Source of the DNA: Daphnia pulex
Taxonomy: Eukaryota > Arthropoda > Branchiopoda > Diplostraca > Daphniidae
Length of the DNA: 64,000 nt
Direction of reading: 5' to 3'
Assembly (NCBI RefSeq): GCF_021134715.1
Contig: NC_060025.1
Coordinates: forward strand, 1-64,000
Below are positions 63,560-64,000 of this stretch, in pieces. Within the stretch, counting starts at the first letter, position 1, and every line of letters begins with the position of its first letter. The notes below the pieces were generated by a model. That model saw only the letters and a program-made list of their open reading frames with translations. It did not search any database and was not told the DNA's origin. The position numbers and the translations under genes are program-made.

Positions 63560-64000
63560 CTATTCAACATCGTTCTGGGCCGAATGATTGGTAATATCGG
63601 TGCGTTCATTGATCGAGGCGGCCGATGTAGCGGCGACAAGGACTTTGAAAAAATCCTTCCTCCTCCCTGTTTGATCGATGCCAAAATCAATCCAATAATC
63701 GTAATTAAATGCCGCAGCAATAAATGATGAATGAATGCTACTACGTATGTTTTCTTCGGCTTTGGCTTGCTGCGCATTGACCAAGTTGAGAAACAGGGCC
63801 CGTTTCGCCCGTTGGTCCAGCTCGCCATTGGCCATCAATTCCGTCCAATTGATCGAGGCCGTCTCATCCGGGCGACGTCTTTCTTCCACTGGCAAGCGAA
63901 TCAAATCATTCCAAACGAAAATTCAATCCAATAAAATTACGAGAAATTACCCAATGTCCTTTCGTGGTGGATGGCCACGGCTTTCGTCGTGTCGATGATT
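63560..64000 (-). CDS. C-terminal exons of an unidentified gene (5' part outside the window)
   Basis: Three exons join in phase with short introns: 63951-64000 (runs off the window), 63745-63888 and 63560-63666, with introns of 62 and 78 bp that have GT and AG ends. The visible 100 residues begin IIDTTKAVAIHHERTL, pass through a charged, helical middle (DETASINWTELMANGELDQR, then NLVNAQQAKAEENIRRRKDF) and end ERTDITNHSAQNDVE with a TAG stop. The unspliced frames through the introns are open by chance and would mislead a frame-only reading. There is no membrane segment or catalytic motif in this part. I do not recognise the family. The gene is co-oriented with AMBRA1, about 2.5 kb upstream of it. 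Confidence 0.7.

Overview
This window is the end of a linear eukaryotic chromosome, read from the telomere inwards. It opens with about 8.6 kb of perfect CCTAA repeat, which is the C-rich strand of the arthropod telomere TTAGG. The unique part has short GT-AG introns of mostly 55-95 nt, an arthropod-style AMBRA1 and a PLD6/Zucchini gene. A compact arthropod genome fits best. A branchiopod crustacean such as Daphnia is my guess, but I could not test the species.

Layout: 1-8585 telomere; 8586-12440 about 11.75 copies of a 328-bp repeat, each carrying a short TTAGG tract in the opposite orientation; 12441-40304 a 27.9-kb satellite built from a 127-bp monomer (A, 178 full copies) and a 136-bp monomer (B, 38 copies), with several higher-order periods. 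Every monomer carries a palindromic motif very close to the CTCF core site. 40305-40640 is a decayed edge of the array. 40.6-55 kb is a gene-poor transition zone holding two broken genes (one an inverted, intron-containing fragment of AMBRA1), a small two-exon gene with a paxillin-like LD motif, two copies of a 390-bp inverted-repeat element, a piggyBac-type MITE with TTAA target duplications, and several candidate spliced non-coding transcripts.

Gene-bearing end (55-64 kb, all minus strand): PLD6/zucchini (55039-55811, 2 exons, 238 aa), AMBRA1 (56100-61060, 13 exons whose phases all join cleanly, about 1,360 aa), and the last three coding exons of an unidentified gene (63560 to beyond 64000). 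PLD6 and AMBRA1 are head to tail with only 288 bp between them.

I found no rRNA, tRNA, CRISPR array or intact autonomous transposon. Exon boundaries were derived by hand from reading frame, splice consensus and protein family resemblance; monomer counts come from hand-tracked coordinates. No alignment or database search was run.
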